A DNA stretch of 64,000 nucleotides from Methylibium sp. NZG (GCA_001263235.1 LGRD01000001.1:85651-149650); one strand, 5' to 3'. Counted from the stretch's first letter, positions 1 through 8,869 are shown. Notes: a model not told the origin generated them from the sequence alone. Program-made: numbers and translations.

Positions 1-1
1 G

Positions 2-160
2 GACCTGATGAATGCACTGGCAGCCGAAGGTGTGATTGAAGCTTTCAAGCTACTGCCGCCCGGCAAACAGAACTTCATCATTCGTCGAATTGACGAATCA
101 GCCAAACCGCAGACTCGCGAGAAGAGAATTCAGGAGGGCGTGCTCTCCGCGCATGAGAGA
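2..160 (+). pseudogene. C-terminal fragment of a YdeI/OmpD-associated family protein
   Basis: The frame is open from the window edge and reads LPPGKQNFIIRRIDES, then AKPQTREKRIQEGV and AHER. This matches, from memory of the family, the conserved C-terminal helix of YdeI/DUF1905-type bacteriocin-protection proteins, which usually end just after the AHER stretch. Here no stop follows: the frame runs on to position 544 through very GC-rich sequence with no family resemblance, so the natural end of the gene has been lost or replaced. The first 160 bases are visibly less GC-rich than what follows. The upstream part lies outside the window, so I cannot say whether the N-terminus is intact. Confidence 0.5.
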
Positions 161-870
161 GCGGGAAGCGGCGATGAGGTCTGTGCTGGCGGCCGCGTCC
201 CCGGGATGCAGGGAACGGTGCTCGGCAGCGCGGCTGCGCGCGCCCGGGCGCTCGACGGTTACGCGTTCATCGTCCCCTCGACCCAGCACGCCAGGCCGGT
301 GGTTGCCGCGGTCCCCCGCCCGCCCTACGGCGCCGCTTCCCGCTTTGCGCCGGCGGCCGGCTGCGCGCTCCCGTCGCCGCAGGCCCGCTGTCGCGTGTTG
401 TTCAGTCGTGCCGCCCGGCTGCCCGGCTGCCCCGCTTTCCCCATCTTGCCACGCTGCGTCGCCGCGCAGCGCCCGACGGCGCTGGTGCTTTGTGCCCGTG
501 AGCTCGGAGTTGACGGGGGGCTGCGGGGGGCCGTCGTGATGTAGTGGGACACTGCCGATGGGCTGATCGCGCGCGCGCACCCGCTTGCCGCGATGTTCCT
601 ACACGCGTGGCCGCGGGCCCTCAGCATGCTCAAGTGGTCGGGCGGCGGGCCGCGCGGCAACGATCAAAAGGCGCTGATCGAGTGTGCGGGCAGCGGGCCG
701 GCGGTCGGGCGCGGGACACCGGAACACCGCGACACGGCAAGCCGGTTTCTCGGTTAGCAACCAACATTGTTCCAGTGGCCGAATTCCGCAGGTGGGTCGG
801 TCGTTCGCCGCGCCTGCGCGCCGAGGGCTCGTGGGCTCTTGAGACCTGCGCTGTGGCGCTCTGCCCAGTC
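161..870. other. GC-rich stretch without a recognisable gene
   Basis: Several overlapping open frames exist on both strands only because the GC content is extreme. None gives a protein with recognisable motifs, and their compositions (runs of Arg, Ala, Pro, Gly) are typical of shadow frames. It separates the YdeI tail from the eroded ligase and looks like degenerate former coding DNA. Confidence 0.5.
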
Positions 871-2382
871 ATCGAGCAGTTGACCACCCAGCGCCACGCG
901 CGGACGGCCGGCGTGGCGCTGTGGCATTGGGGAAGCGGCATCGCGGCTGCCGAGCTGGGCCCGCGGGTCGACCGGTTCGCGGCTAGCCTGCAGCGCGAAA
1001 GCGCGCGGCCCGGCGACTCGGTAGCTTGGTGCCCCGGCGGCCCGCCGGCGCACGTGGGAACCAGGCTCCGCGTGTCGCGGTGTGGCGCTGGGGCGGGGCC
1101 GCTGCCGCCCAGCGCCACGCCGCAGCGCCTCGGGGGTCTGGTGGCCTACTGCGGCGCGGCGCGGGTGTCTGTCGATGCGCCGATGCGCGGGGCCCCCGCC
1201 CCGCCGGCGCCGGCGGGGCGCGTGGCGCGGTGCGCGGTGCCCGGTGGGCCGGGCGGGCCGCCGGGGTCCGCTTGGCCCGCCGGCAGGGCCGGCTCGCCCG
1301 AGCCGCCGACCCGCGCCGCCGGGGCACCGTTGAACAGTTTCTAATCTTCGGTCACCAGCGGAGCGCGCGGGGGCCCCGTGCATCCGCGCAATCTGCGAGT
1401 TTCCGAGGTGCCGAGGTGGGCGGGGCGGCGGGACGGGGCAGCCGCGGTCCCGCGGCCCGCCGCCCGGCTCCACTCCAACACCCCGCTGCCCGGCTTGCGC
1501 CCTACGCTGGCACTCTGTGGCTCCTTGGCCCTGATGCCGGGGTCCGACGGGCCCAAGGGCCCGCAACCCGCCCAGCGGTGGAGCGTGACGCAAACAGGGA
1601 AGGGCGGGGGGCAGTGCCAACGTATCCACGCGCACCGACACTTCGATGCTTGCTTGCTGGCGGCGTTCGGGCGTTGGATCGCAGTCGGGGCTCCGGGCAC
1701 TCCGGCCCTACAGGCCAAGTTGCTGCAACGTTGGCACGGTGGCCTGGTCGCCCGGTAGGCTCTAACCGAAGGCGGCGGCGCTGCCACGCTGACGGGCCAA
1801 GGGCCCCCGGACACGCTGCACAGTGTCGCCCGGTCGCCGCCCCGGGGCGAAGTGCCGGTCGGCGGGGATGGGGGGGTCGGGCGGTCGGCCGGGCGGCTGG
1901 GTGGGGTCGTCGGGTACTCGCCGACCATGATGACCGGCTACCACGGTCTGACCGAGGCCACGCGCCCGGCCGCGTGGCCCGACACGCAGGCCAAGCGCTC
2001 CATCCGCACTGGCGACCTGGGCCGCTGGGATGCCGAGGGCTCCAGGGCGCCGGGCGACGGCAAGACGCCCATGAGCATCTCCGGCGGCCTCAACCTCTCC
2101 CCCTGCGCCATGGCGGCGGGGCTGGCGGGCCAGGCCGACGTGCCCGAGGCGGCCGGGCTCCCCGTGCCGTCGGCACGCCGGGGCGAGGGGCCGGTGGCCT
2201 TTTGGGTGTTGCGGGATGGCTTGACGCTCTATGCCGCGTCGCTGCTCGCCTGGGTGAATGAGCGCGTCGGCAGGCCCGAAGGCCTCACCCCCGCCCAGCT
2301 CGTAGATGCGCGGCCGCGCGGGCCCGCGGGCAGGGTGGTCGAGGGCGAGCGGCGCGGGCCCGCGCGGGGCGGGGGCCCGTAG
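871..2382 (+). pseudogene. Eroded class I acyl-CoA ligase (AMP-binding enzyme)
   Basis: One frame (the frame of positions 871 and 2382) retains the outline of an acyl-CoA synthetase. The N-terminal part reads AAELGPRVDRFAASLQRE, then ARPGDSVAW. Near 1759 it reads ALTEGGGAATLTGQ and PPDTLHSVARS. From about 1915 come YSPTMMTGYHGLTEAT and IRTGDLGRWDAEG, then SISGGLN, PSARRGE, PVAFWVL and LLAWVNERVGRPE. These follow the order of the adenylation core motifs. Stop codons interrupt the frame at 1342 (TAA) and 1756 (TAG). The catalytic A10 lysine context (PRSxxGK) is changed to an Arg-rich string, and the middle around the A3 loop is barely recognisable and short. No frameshift is needed, so decay is mainly by substitution plus in-frame indels. 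It is non-functional unless the sequence itself is faulty. Confidence 0.75.
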
Positions 2383-2483
2383 CGCAGTCGGCCACGCGGC
2401 CGGTGCGTGCGCCGTGGGGCTCGGGCCAGCGTCGGCAAGGGCGCGCTCGGGGCGCGCTCTGGGAGGCAACTGCGCGGTGCTCC

Positions 2484-2506
2484 GCAAAAAAGGAGCCCAA
2501 AGGGCA
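2484..2506 (-). terminator. Weak intrinsic terminator after the truncated binding-protein gene
   Basis: Read on the minus strand, GCCC-TTT-GGGC is followed by TCC and then six T residues. It lies just past the stop of the truncated transporter gene. The stem is short, so the call is tentative. Confidence 0.35.
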
Positions 2507-2516
2507 CGCTATTGGT

Positions 2517-3353
2517 TCAAGTTGTTGCGCGCGGGCGGCGATAGCGTGGAACGTCCGGAGTCGGGGTGCGCCTCGCCTGCGGTGCTCCAGCTTTCAGAAA
2601 GCCGCCCATGAAAAGACTCTTCATCGCTTCCGGGCTGCCCGTCTGGACCTCCTCTCCGGCGATCACCACGTTGCCGTACAGCTTGACGCCGTAGTTGGGG
2701 TAGGCCATCACCACCACGTCTTCTGCCTTCACGCCGCGCGCTTCGAGGTTCAACACCGAGGTGAACGAGAAGCCGGTGATCGCGTCGACATCGCCGCGCA
2801 CGAGCATCGTCTCGCGCAGCGGCGGGTCCATCGAGATCCAGTTCGGCGCGCCCAGGCCGTTGGCCTTGGCGAAGATCGGGAAGGCCTTGCGCCCGGCGTC
2901 GAACACCGGTGCGCCGAGCTTCTTGCCGGCCAGGTCGGCGGGGGTCTTGATGCCGCTTTTCTTCAGCGCCATCACCGCGGCCGGCGTGTTGTTGTAGACC
3001 ATCATCACCGCCACCGGCTTGTTCGGCGCGGTCGGGTTGTTGGCGTGGAATTCCATCAACGCGGCCAGGTCGGCGAATCCCATGTCGTAGGCGCCCGAGG
3101 CCACGCGCGTGACCGTGCCGCCCGAGCCGTTGCCGGCATCGACCGTGACATTGAGCTTCTCGGCCTTGAAGTAGCCCTTGGCCACAGGCACCAGGAAGAG
3201 CGCGGCCGGGCCTTCGAAGCGCCAGTCGAGCTGGAACTTGATGTTGGTCTCTTGCGCGTGGACGGTCGCCGTGGCGGCCAGGCCGAACGCCAGCGCGAGC
3301 CAGGACGGGACGGCAAGCGCGAGCGAGCGGCGGGTGAGGGAGGGCAGGGTCAT
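2517..3353 (-). pseudogene. ABC transporter substrate-binding protein, NMT1/THI5 type, 3' truncated
   Basis: The 278-residue product starts with a cleavable signal peptide (Ala-rich core ending AHAQ). It continues with the NMT1/THI5-like fold: FQLDWRFEGP, AKGYFKAEKLNV, GSGGTVTRVASGAYDMGFAD, TPADLAGKKLGAP, and VRGDVDAITGFSFTSVLN. Such proteins bind thiamin-pyrimidine, nitrate/sulfonate or related small molecules for ABC uptake and are usually about 320-340 residues. After EAMKSLF (near 2612) similarity stops and about 33 unrelated residues lead to the stop, so the last fifth of the protein is missing. No permease or ATPase partner is left nearby. The break coincides with the edge of the GC-rich decayed region, suggesting one rearrangement truncated this gene. 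Confidence 0.7.
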
Positions 3354-3511
3354 TCGGTGCTCCGGTACAGAAGTGGGATGGCTGGATCTGGAAGAGACGC
3401 AAATTCTGTGCGCGGCGCATGCACCAAAGGAATCGGGTCAAGCGCTAAGGTGGTGCGTTGATCGCAGGCTGAAAGCGACGGCCTTAGTCGTACGCTGCTA
3501 ACATTTAAAGT

Positions 3512-3743
3512 ATGAATGCCCGCCTCGATCATCTCATCGATGAAGCCCTGGCTCTGGCCCCGGAGGAGCGGTCCGCCGTCGTTCTGGCGCTTCTGGACAG
3601 CCTCGATGGCGAAGACGATGCGTCGGTCCACAGAGCATAAAGCATGGGCCGATGAAATTCGGCAACGCAAGGCCGACCTGCGCTCGGGAGCGGCGAAGGC
3701 TGCGCCTTGGAGTGAGGCCCGAGCTCGGCTGAGCGCCTTGTGA
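3512..3743 (+). pseudogene. Addiction-module antitoxin (Unstab_antitox type), frameshifted
   Basis: From ATG 3512 the frame reads LDHLIDEALALAPEERSAV and then VLALLDSLDGEDDA. This is the N-terminal half of the short addiction-module antitoxins of the TIGR02574 type, about 75 residues long. It meets a TAA at 3638 after 42 residues. In the next frame the missing half continues without a gap: AWADEIRQRKADLRSGAAKA, then PWSEARARLSAL and a TGA at 3741-3743. A one-base gain (or two-base loss) near 3630 explains both parts. The restored protein would end in a GTGA overlap with the toxin start, the usual layout for these modules. Confidence 0.72.
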
Positions 3744-3949
3744 GCCAATACGTCGTCGAGATCGCGCCGCTGGCCGAGCGCGACCTCCAGGACGCGATCC
3801 TCTGGTACCGCGAACGAAGTGCTCTCGTCGCAGAAGCCTTTCGCGTTGAGGCCTTCGATGCCATCGACACAATCGGCACGGCGCCGCTCGGCAGGGCAGC
3901 GGATGGCGAAGGCAATCGTCGCCGTGTCATGCATCGATTTCCGTACTCG
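3740..3949 (+). pseudogene. RelE/ParE-family toxin, C-terminally truncated
   Basis: It starts at GTG 3740, overlapping the antitoxin stop. The reading EIAPLAERDLQDAILWYRER, then EAFDAIDTIGTAPLG and NRRRVMHRFPYS, is the first 70 residues of a ParE/RelE-like ribonuclease or gyrase toxin. Full members run to about 95-100 residues and continue after FPYS with a hydrophobic strand and a C-terminal HRRRPGYW-like segment. That end is absent; the frame instead runs on for hundreds of codons antisense to the next gene. The toxin is therefore very probably inactive. Confidence 0.7.
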
Positions 3950-4039
3950 GCTTCGCGCCTGTTTCCAAGTTGGTGGGTCGACTTGCAGGCACTTGCAAGA
4001 CGTCAACTTTGGCGCGAGGCGATCGTGAGTTTGGCAAGC

Positions 4040-5266
4040 TCACCGCAGGAGATCGAACAGACTCCGCGCCACCACCTTGGTCGCCCTGCGCAAGTCCTCG
4101 ATGTCGATGTGCTCGTCGGCCCGCTTCGCGTTGCTTTCCAGCACGGTGCGCGGCCCGCAGCCGTAGAGCACGGCCGGGATGCCGCGTTCGCAGTACAGGC
4201 GCGCGTCGGTGTACAGCGGTGTGCCCGAGGCTTCGATCGGCTCGCCGAACACGCTGCTCGCATGCGCGCACAGCGCATCGACCAGCGGCTGGTTGCCCGC
4301 CAGCGGCTTGAGCGGGTGCGCCAGCAGCAGGCGCTTGACCTCGATCGTGACGCCTTTCGATTCCGCAACCGCATCGGCGATGAGCTTGCGCAGCGCCGTT
4401 TCGACCTCGGTCGGGTTCTCTTCAGGGATCATGCGGCGGTCGAGCTTGAGCACCACCTTGCCGGGCACCACGTTGGTGTTGGTGCCGCCCTGGATCACGC
4501 CGACGTTCAGGTACGGGTGGGTGATGCCCAAGACCTGGCTCGTGACCTGCTTGAACAGCATGTTCTGGTGGTACAGGGCGTTCAAGATGCGCGTGGCAGC
4601 TTGCAGCGCATCGACGGCGGTGTCGGGCACGGCGGCGTGGCCCATCTTTCCGTGCACGGTGACTTCGAGCTGAAGGCAACCGTTGTGGCCGGTCACCACC
4701 TGGTAGCTGAACCCGGCGGCGATCAGCAGATCGGGCTTCGTCAGGCCCTGGCTCAGCAACCAGCCGGGGCCGAGTTCGCCGCCGAATTCTTCGTCGTAGG
4801 TGAAGTGCAGTTCGACACCGCCCTTCAGCGACGCCTTCAACGATTCGATCGCACGCGTGGCGAACGTGAAGGTCGCGAAGTCGCACTTGCTCACCGCCGA
4901 CGCGCGGCCGTAGAGCTTGCCGTTCACGATCTCGCCGCCGTAGGGGTCGCGCGTCCAGCCTTCGCCGGGCGGCACCACGTCGCCGTGGGCGTTCAGCGCG
5001 ATCGTCTTGCCGGTGCCGTACTGGCGACGCACGACGAGGTTGGTGATCGATTCGAGGCCGTGCTTTTTCACTTCGGCGTCTGGCACGGCATGCTTCTCGG
5101 CGTCGAAGCCGAAACCCATGAGCAGCTCGGCGGTGCGATCGGCGTGCGGCGCGTTGTTGCCGGGCGGCGTGTCGGTGGGCACCTGCACCAGGGCTTGAAG
5201 GAAGCGCAGCTCTTCGTCGAAGTGCGCGTCGACCCAGCGGTCGAGCTCGTCGTGGTGGGTGCTCAT
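4040..5266 (-). CDS. M20-family metallohydrolase (ArgE/DapE/AllC-like), purine cluster
   Basis: This 408-residue zinc-dependent amidohydrolase carries the M20 core. NAHGDVVPPG contains the HxD ligand motif, SKCDFA may supply the bridging Asp, YDEEFGGELG holds the catalytic/ligand Glu pair, and DEHIDIEDL near the end supplies the last His. The dimerisation domain lies between (HGKMGHAAVPDTAVDAL). I chose ATG 5266 because it overlaps the upstream uraD-allC stop in ATGA, so the two are probably co-translated. The track frame extends much further upstream but only as a shadow of that gene. M20 enzymes hydrolyse N-acyl, N-carbamoyl or ureido bonds. Its place at the end of an allantoin/allantoate operon suggests a ureido substrate, possibly ureidoglycolate; that is inference. 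No signal peptide, so cytoplasmic. Confidence 0.85.
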   Translation of the reverse strand: MSTHHDELDRWVDAHFDEELRFLQALVQVPTDTPPGNNAPHADRTAELLMGFGFDAEKHAVPDAEVKKHGLESITNLVVRRQYGTGKTIALNAHGDVVPPGEGWTRDPYGGEIVNGKLYGRASAVSKCDFATFTFATRAIESLKASLKGGVELHFTYDEEFGGELGPGWLLSQGLTKPDLLIAAGFSYQVVTGHNGCLQLEVTVHGKMGHAAVPDTAVDALQAATRILNALYHQNMLFKQVTSQVLGITHPYLNVGVIQGGTNTNVVPGKVVLKLDRRMIPEENPTEVETALRKLIADAVAESKGVTIEVKRLLLAHPLKPLAGNQPLVDALCAHASSVFGEPIEASGTPLYTDARLYCERGIPAVLYGCGPRTVLESNAKRADEHIDIEDLRRATKVVARSLFDLLR

Positions 5267-7056
5267 GTCATGTCTGCGGCAAGTTGATCGAGCAGGTGCT
5301 GGAACGCCTGAACGCAAAGCTGCGTGTCGTCGGCGCTGATCGTCTCCAGCGGGTTGTGGCTGATGCCCGAGTTGCCGCCGCGCATGAACAGCATGGCCTG
5401 CGGCATCACCTCGTGCAGCTTCATCGCATCGTGCCCGGCGCCGCTGGGCATGCGGTGCACCGGCAAGCCGAGCGACTCGACCGCCGCCTCCCAGCGCGCT
5501 TGCCATTCGGGCGCGCTGGGCGCGGCGGCGGCGCGCATCGTTTCTTCCAGCGTGTGGTGCAGGCCGCGTCGCTCGGCGATGCGTTTCAATTCGGCCAGCA
5601 CGTCGGCCGCGCAAGCGTCGCGCACCTCGTTGGTGGTGGCGCGGATGTCCAGGCTGAAGGTGCACCGGCCGGGCACGACGTTGATCGACCCGTTGGGCAC
5701 GTGCAGCATGCCGATGGTGCCGACGACGTGGGGCACCGATGCGGCGCGCTGCTCCAGGTACAGCGCGAGTTCGGCCACCGCGGTGGCGGCGTCGCGCCTG
5801 CGGTCCATCGGAGTCGTGCCGGCATGGCTGGCCATGCCGACCACCTCGCCGACAAAACGCACGCTGCCGTTGATGGAGGTCACGACGCCGAGCGGCAGGT
5901 CCATCTCGTTCAGCACCGGGCCTTGCTCAATGTGCACTTCGACGAAGCCGAGGTAGTCGGCAGGGTTGCGCTTGCAGGCGCCGATTGTGTCAAGCGTGGC
6001 GGGCAGCCCGGCCGCGCGCATCGCGTCGCGCATGCTCACGCCATCGGCGTCGAACTGGTCCAGCCACGCGGGGTCGAAGTGCCCGGTCAACGCGCCCGAG
6101 CCGAGGAAGGTGGCCTTGTAGCGCTGGCCTTCTTCTTCGGCGAAGCCGACCACCTCGACGCAAAAGGGCAGCCGCCTGCCGGCGCGGTGCAGCTCGCGCA
6201 CGCAGACCATCGGCACGAAGATGCCAAGGCGCCCGTCGTACTTGCCGCCGTTGCGAACGGTGTCGAAGTGCGAGCCGGTGAGCAGGCGCTTCTGTTCTGT
6301 GTCGCCGCCGTCGTGTCTTCCGCGGTACAGGCCCACCACGTTGCCGACCGCATCGACGTTCACCTCGTCGAAGCCGCACTCCTTCATCCACCGCACCAGT
6401 TGCACCTGGCAGTTCTGGTGCGCCTGTGTGAGGTAGGTGACGGTCAGTTGGCCCAGCTCGGCGTAGCCTGGGTCGCTGTGCGTGGCCAGCAGCTCGGCGC
6501 AGTCCCACACCTGGTTGCCCAGCGTCGGCTCCAGGCCGAACTTGTCGTTCAAGCGAATCTCGACGACGCGGTGGATGTTGCGCAGCGCCTCGGCCAATTC
6601 GAAGTCCGGGTGGCCGCCGAGCCGGCGCTCGAAGGTGGCGATGATCTGCGCTCGCGTGAGCCCGGCGCCCCGCGGCCCGCGCACGGCCAGCATGAAGGGC
6701 CAGCCGAACTTGGCGCTGTAGGCTCGGTTCAGCGCTTGGATCTTCTCCAGTTCAGCGGGCGAACAATTCGTCAACCCCGACTTCGTCTGTTCGTTCGTCG
6801 ACTCGGCCGTGAGTGAACCCGCCACCATCGCCTTGCCCGCCAGTTCGGGGTGGCCGCGCAACAGCACGAGCTGCTTGTCGCGACCGGACCGACGCACCAC
6901 CTCCACCATCGCCAGCTTGAGCGCTGCGACGCTGCGAAACGGCCGCTTCAACAGCGCCGCCTCGGCGATCCAGGGCGAGTGTTCGTACAGGCCGTCGAGC
7001 CAGGCCAGCGCCTGCTCGGGCGTGGCGGCATTGAGTTGATCGATCGTCAGCGCCAT
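5263..7056 (-). CDS. Bifunctional OHCU decarboxylase / allantoate amidohydrolase (UraD-AllC fusion)
   Basis: A single 597-residue protein joins two enzymes of ureide breakdown. Residues about 1-165 are an OHCU decarboxylase: GLYEHSPWIAEAA, a GHPELAG motif, and KFGWPFMLAVRG, converting the UraH product to S-allantoin. Residues about 175-595 are an M20 allantoate amidohydrolase, with TGSHFDTVRNGGKYDG (HxD), GFAEEEGQRY (Glu pair), HIEQGPVL, and GAGHDAM for the metal and substrate site, converting allantoate to ureidoglycine/ureidoglycolate with release of ammonia and CO2. The start at 7056 overlaps the puuE stop (ATGA); an earlier ATG at 7152 would add 32 residues lying inside puuE and unlike the family. 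It has no export signal. The fused enzymes are not consecutive steps: PuuE acts between them. Confidence 0.9.
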   Translation of the reverse strand: MALTIDQLNAATPEQALAWLDGLYEHSPWIAEAALLKRPFRSVAALKLAMVEVVRRSGRDKQLVLLRGHPELAGKAMVAGSLTAESTNEQTKSGLTNCSPAELEKIQALNRAYSAKFGWPFMLAVRGPRGAGLTRAQIIATFERRLGGHPDFELAEALRNIHRVVEIRLNDKFGLEPTLGNQVWDCAELLATHSDPGYAELGQLTVTYLTQAHQNCQVQLVRWMKECGFDEVNVDAVGNVVGLYRGRHDGGDTEQKRLLTGSHFDTVRNGGKYDGRLGIFVPMVCVRELHRAGRRLPFCVEVVGFAEEEGQRYKATFLGSGALTGHFDPAWLDQFDADGVSMRDAMRAAGLPATLDTIGACKRNPADYLGFVEVHIEQGPVLNEMDLPLGVVTSINGSVRFVGEVVGMASHAGTTPMDRRRDAATAVAELALYLEQRAASVPHVVGTIGMLHVPNGSINVVPGRCTFSLDIRATTNEVRDACAADVLAELKRIAERRGLHHTLEETMRAAAAPSAPEWQARWEAAVESLGLPVHRMPSGAGHDAMKLHEVMPQAMLFMRGGNSGISHNPLETISADDTQLCVQAFQHLLDQLAADMT

Positions 7057-8030
7057 CACGCCACTCCGGGTTCGGCGGCACCCGGCGTCGTTGCCGGCGC
7101 AGGGAAGTGCTGCTGCCAATGCCGCGCAATGTCGATGCGCCGCGTGACCCACACGCGCTCGTGCTGCTGCACGTAGTCGAGAAACTTCTGCAGCGCGCGG
7201 AAGCGCCCGGGCCGCCCGATCAACCGGCAGTGCAAGCCGATGTTGAGCATCTTCGGCCGATCTTGACCATCAGGATCACCCTCGGCGTACAGCACGTCGA
7301 ACGCGTCCTTCAAGTAGGCGAAGAAGTGGTCGCCGGTGTTGAAGCCCTGGGCCGACGAGAAGCGCATGTCGTTGGTGTCCAGCGTGTAGGGCACGATCAG
7401 GCGCTGGATGGTGCTGCCGTCGCTCTTTTGCACCGGCATCCAGAAGGGCAGGTCGTCGCCGTAGTGGTCGCTGTCGTATTCGTAGCCGCCGTGGTCGGCC
7501 ACCAGGCGCTTGGTGTTGGGGCTGTCGCGGCCGGTGTACCAGCCGAGCGGCCATTGGTTGTTCGTCAACTTCTGGATGATTTCGGTGCCGATGGCCACGT
7601 GCTGGCGTTCGCGCTTCTCAGCCATGTGCTGGTAATGAATCCAGCGCCAGCCGTGGCAGGCGATCTCGTGGCCGAGATCGACGAAGGCCTGCGTCAGCTC
7701 GGGGTTGCGCTCCAGCGCCATCGACACGCCAAACACGGTGAGGGGCAACTTGCGCTTCTCGAACTCCTTCAAGATGCGCCAGGCGCCCACACGGCCGCCG
7801 TATTCGTACATCGACTCCATGCTGAGGTGCCGTGCCTCGAAGGCCTGCGCCACGATCAGTTCGGAGAGAAACGTCTCCGACGCCGAGTCGCCGTGCAGCA
7901 CGCAGTTTTCGCCGCCTTCTTCGTAGTTCAGCACGAACTGCACCGCGATGCGCGCCTGGCCCGGCCAGCGCGCGTGCGGCGGGTTGCGGCCGTAGCCGAT
8001 CAGGTCGCGGGGGTAGTCGGGGGTCATCAT
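7056..8030 (-). CDS. puuE: Allantoinase PuuE (polysaccharide-deacetylase fold)
   Basis: The 324-residue product is a metal-independent allantoinase of the PuuE type, related to polysaccharide deacetylases rather than to the classical amidohydrolase allantoinase. Family landmarks include YGRNPPHARWPG, VQFVLNYEEGGENC, YEYGGRVGAWRIL, GHEIACHGWRWIHYQ, GWYTGRDSPNTKRL and YDSDHYGDDLPFW. It opens the allantoin ring to allantoate, the substrate of the C-terminal half of the next gene, with which it shares an ATGA overlap. The start follows the GntR regulator stop by 18 bases on the same strand, so regulator and enzymes form one minus-strand operon. Length and motifs look intact. Confidence 0.93.
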   Translation of the reverse strand: MMTPDYPRDLIGYGRNPPHARWPGQARIAVQFVLNYEEGGENCVLHGDSASETFLSELIVAQAFEARHLSMESMYEYGGRVGAWRILKEFEKRKLPLTVFGVSMALERNPELTQAFVDLGHEIACHGWRWIHYQHMAEKRERQHVAIGTEIIQKLTNNQWPLGWYTGRDSPNTKRLVADHGGYEYDSDHYGDDLPFWMPVQKSDGSTIQRLIVPYTLDTNDMRFSSAQGFNTGDHFFAYLKDAFDVLYAEGDPDGQDRPKMLNIGLHCRLIGRPGRFRALQKFLDYVQQHERVWVTRRIDIARHWQQHFPAPATTPGAAEPGVA

Positions 8031-8048
8031 CGAGTGGCCTCGGCGGGT

Positions 8049-8861
8049 TCAGTTCAGGCCCGGGCGCAGCGCGGCCTGAAGGTCGGGGATGCGCGGGTCG
8101 AGCCGCAGGTTGCGCTCCACGTGGTGCAGGTGTTGCTGCATCAGCTTCGCCGCTGCCTTGGCGTCGCGGGCCTGCAAGGCATCGACGATGGCCACGTGCT
8201 CCTCGAAGGAGTGGTGCGCCGAGTGCGCCGACTGGTACATCAGCGCAATCAGCGAGCAGCGCGACACCAGGTCTTGCAGGATTTCGGCCAGCGCCTGGTT
8301 GCCCAGCATCTGCGCCACCAGCACATGGAAGTCTGCCAGCAAGCGTGTGCGGCCGGACACATCGGTGCGCTGCACGGCGGCCTGTTCGGCCTTCAGGTGA
8401 GCGCGCAACTCGGCGATGTGTGCGGGCGCCAGCTCGGTGGCGGCACGGCGGATCATTGCCAGCTCCAGCATGCTGCGCACCTCAAAGACCTGGCGCGCTT
8501 CCTCGACGCTGGGCTGCGCGACGAACGCGCCGCGTGCCGGCTCCAAGGTGACGAGGTGGTCGCGGCTCAACTGGTTCAGCGCCTGGCGCACCAGCGTGCG
8601 CGAGACGCTGAAGATGTCAGCGATCTGCTGCTCGGCCAACTTGGTGCCCGGCATCAGCCGGCGCTCGACGATGGCGGCGGTGATGGAGGCGACGATGCGC
8701 TCGGTGGCGCCAGCAGGCGCATCGTCGGCCGGCGTGACCGGCTCCGTGACAAGGGCTCGCCGCGATGGGCGATGTGCCGGCGCGCGCAAGCCCGACGACG
8801 GGCGCGTGTCGATCGGGCGGATGACCTTGAGGTCGGCGGCCATGCTGGTTTTCGTCTGCAT
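8049..8861 (-). CDS. GntR/FCD-family transcriptional regulator of the purine block
   Basis: This is a 270-residue regulator with an N-terminal winged helix (about residues 55-120: [41 protein letters not shown]) and a C-terminal FCD ligand domain. The FCD domain has likely metal/ligand residues in [18 protein letters not shown] and [12 protein letters not shown]. The first 50 residues are a low-complexity Arg/Pro/Thr-rich extension. I prefer ATG 8861 over the upstream ATG at 8942 because the longer version would run through the palindromic operator and the intergenic space before uraH. It heads the operon with puuE, uraD-allC and the M20 gene and faces uraH. This suggests autoregulation and control of both arms, probably in response to a ureide intermediate. 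Confidence 0.88.
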   Translation of the reverse strand: MQTKTSMAADLKVIRPIDTRPSSGLRAPAHRPSRRALVTEPVTPADDAPAGATERIVASITAAIVERRLMPGTKLAEQQIADIFSVSRTLVRQALNQLSRDHLVTLEPARGAFVAQPSVEEARQVFEVRSMLELAMIRRAATELAPAHIAELRAHLKAEQAAVQRTDVSGRTRLLADFHVLVAQMLGNQALAEILQDLVSRCSLIALMYQSAHSAHHSFEEHVAIVDALQARDAKAAAKLMQQHLHHVERNLRLDPRIPDLQAALRPGLN

Positions 8862-8869
8862 CGCTTGAT

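Noticed and set aside
3950..4039. Possible PIN/VapC-like or toxin fragment after the truncated ParE
   Set aside because: A few suggestive residues in one frame but too short and without conserved acidic residues; left as unassigned.
5263..7152. Upstream ATG at 7152 for the UraD-AllC fusion
   Set aside because: It would add 32 residues overlapping the end of puuE; the ATGA overlap and family N-terminus support 7056.
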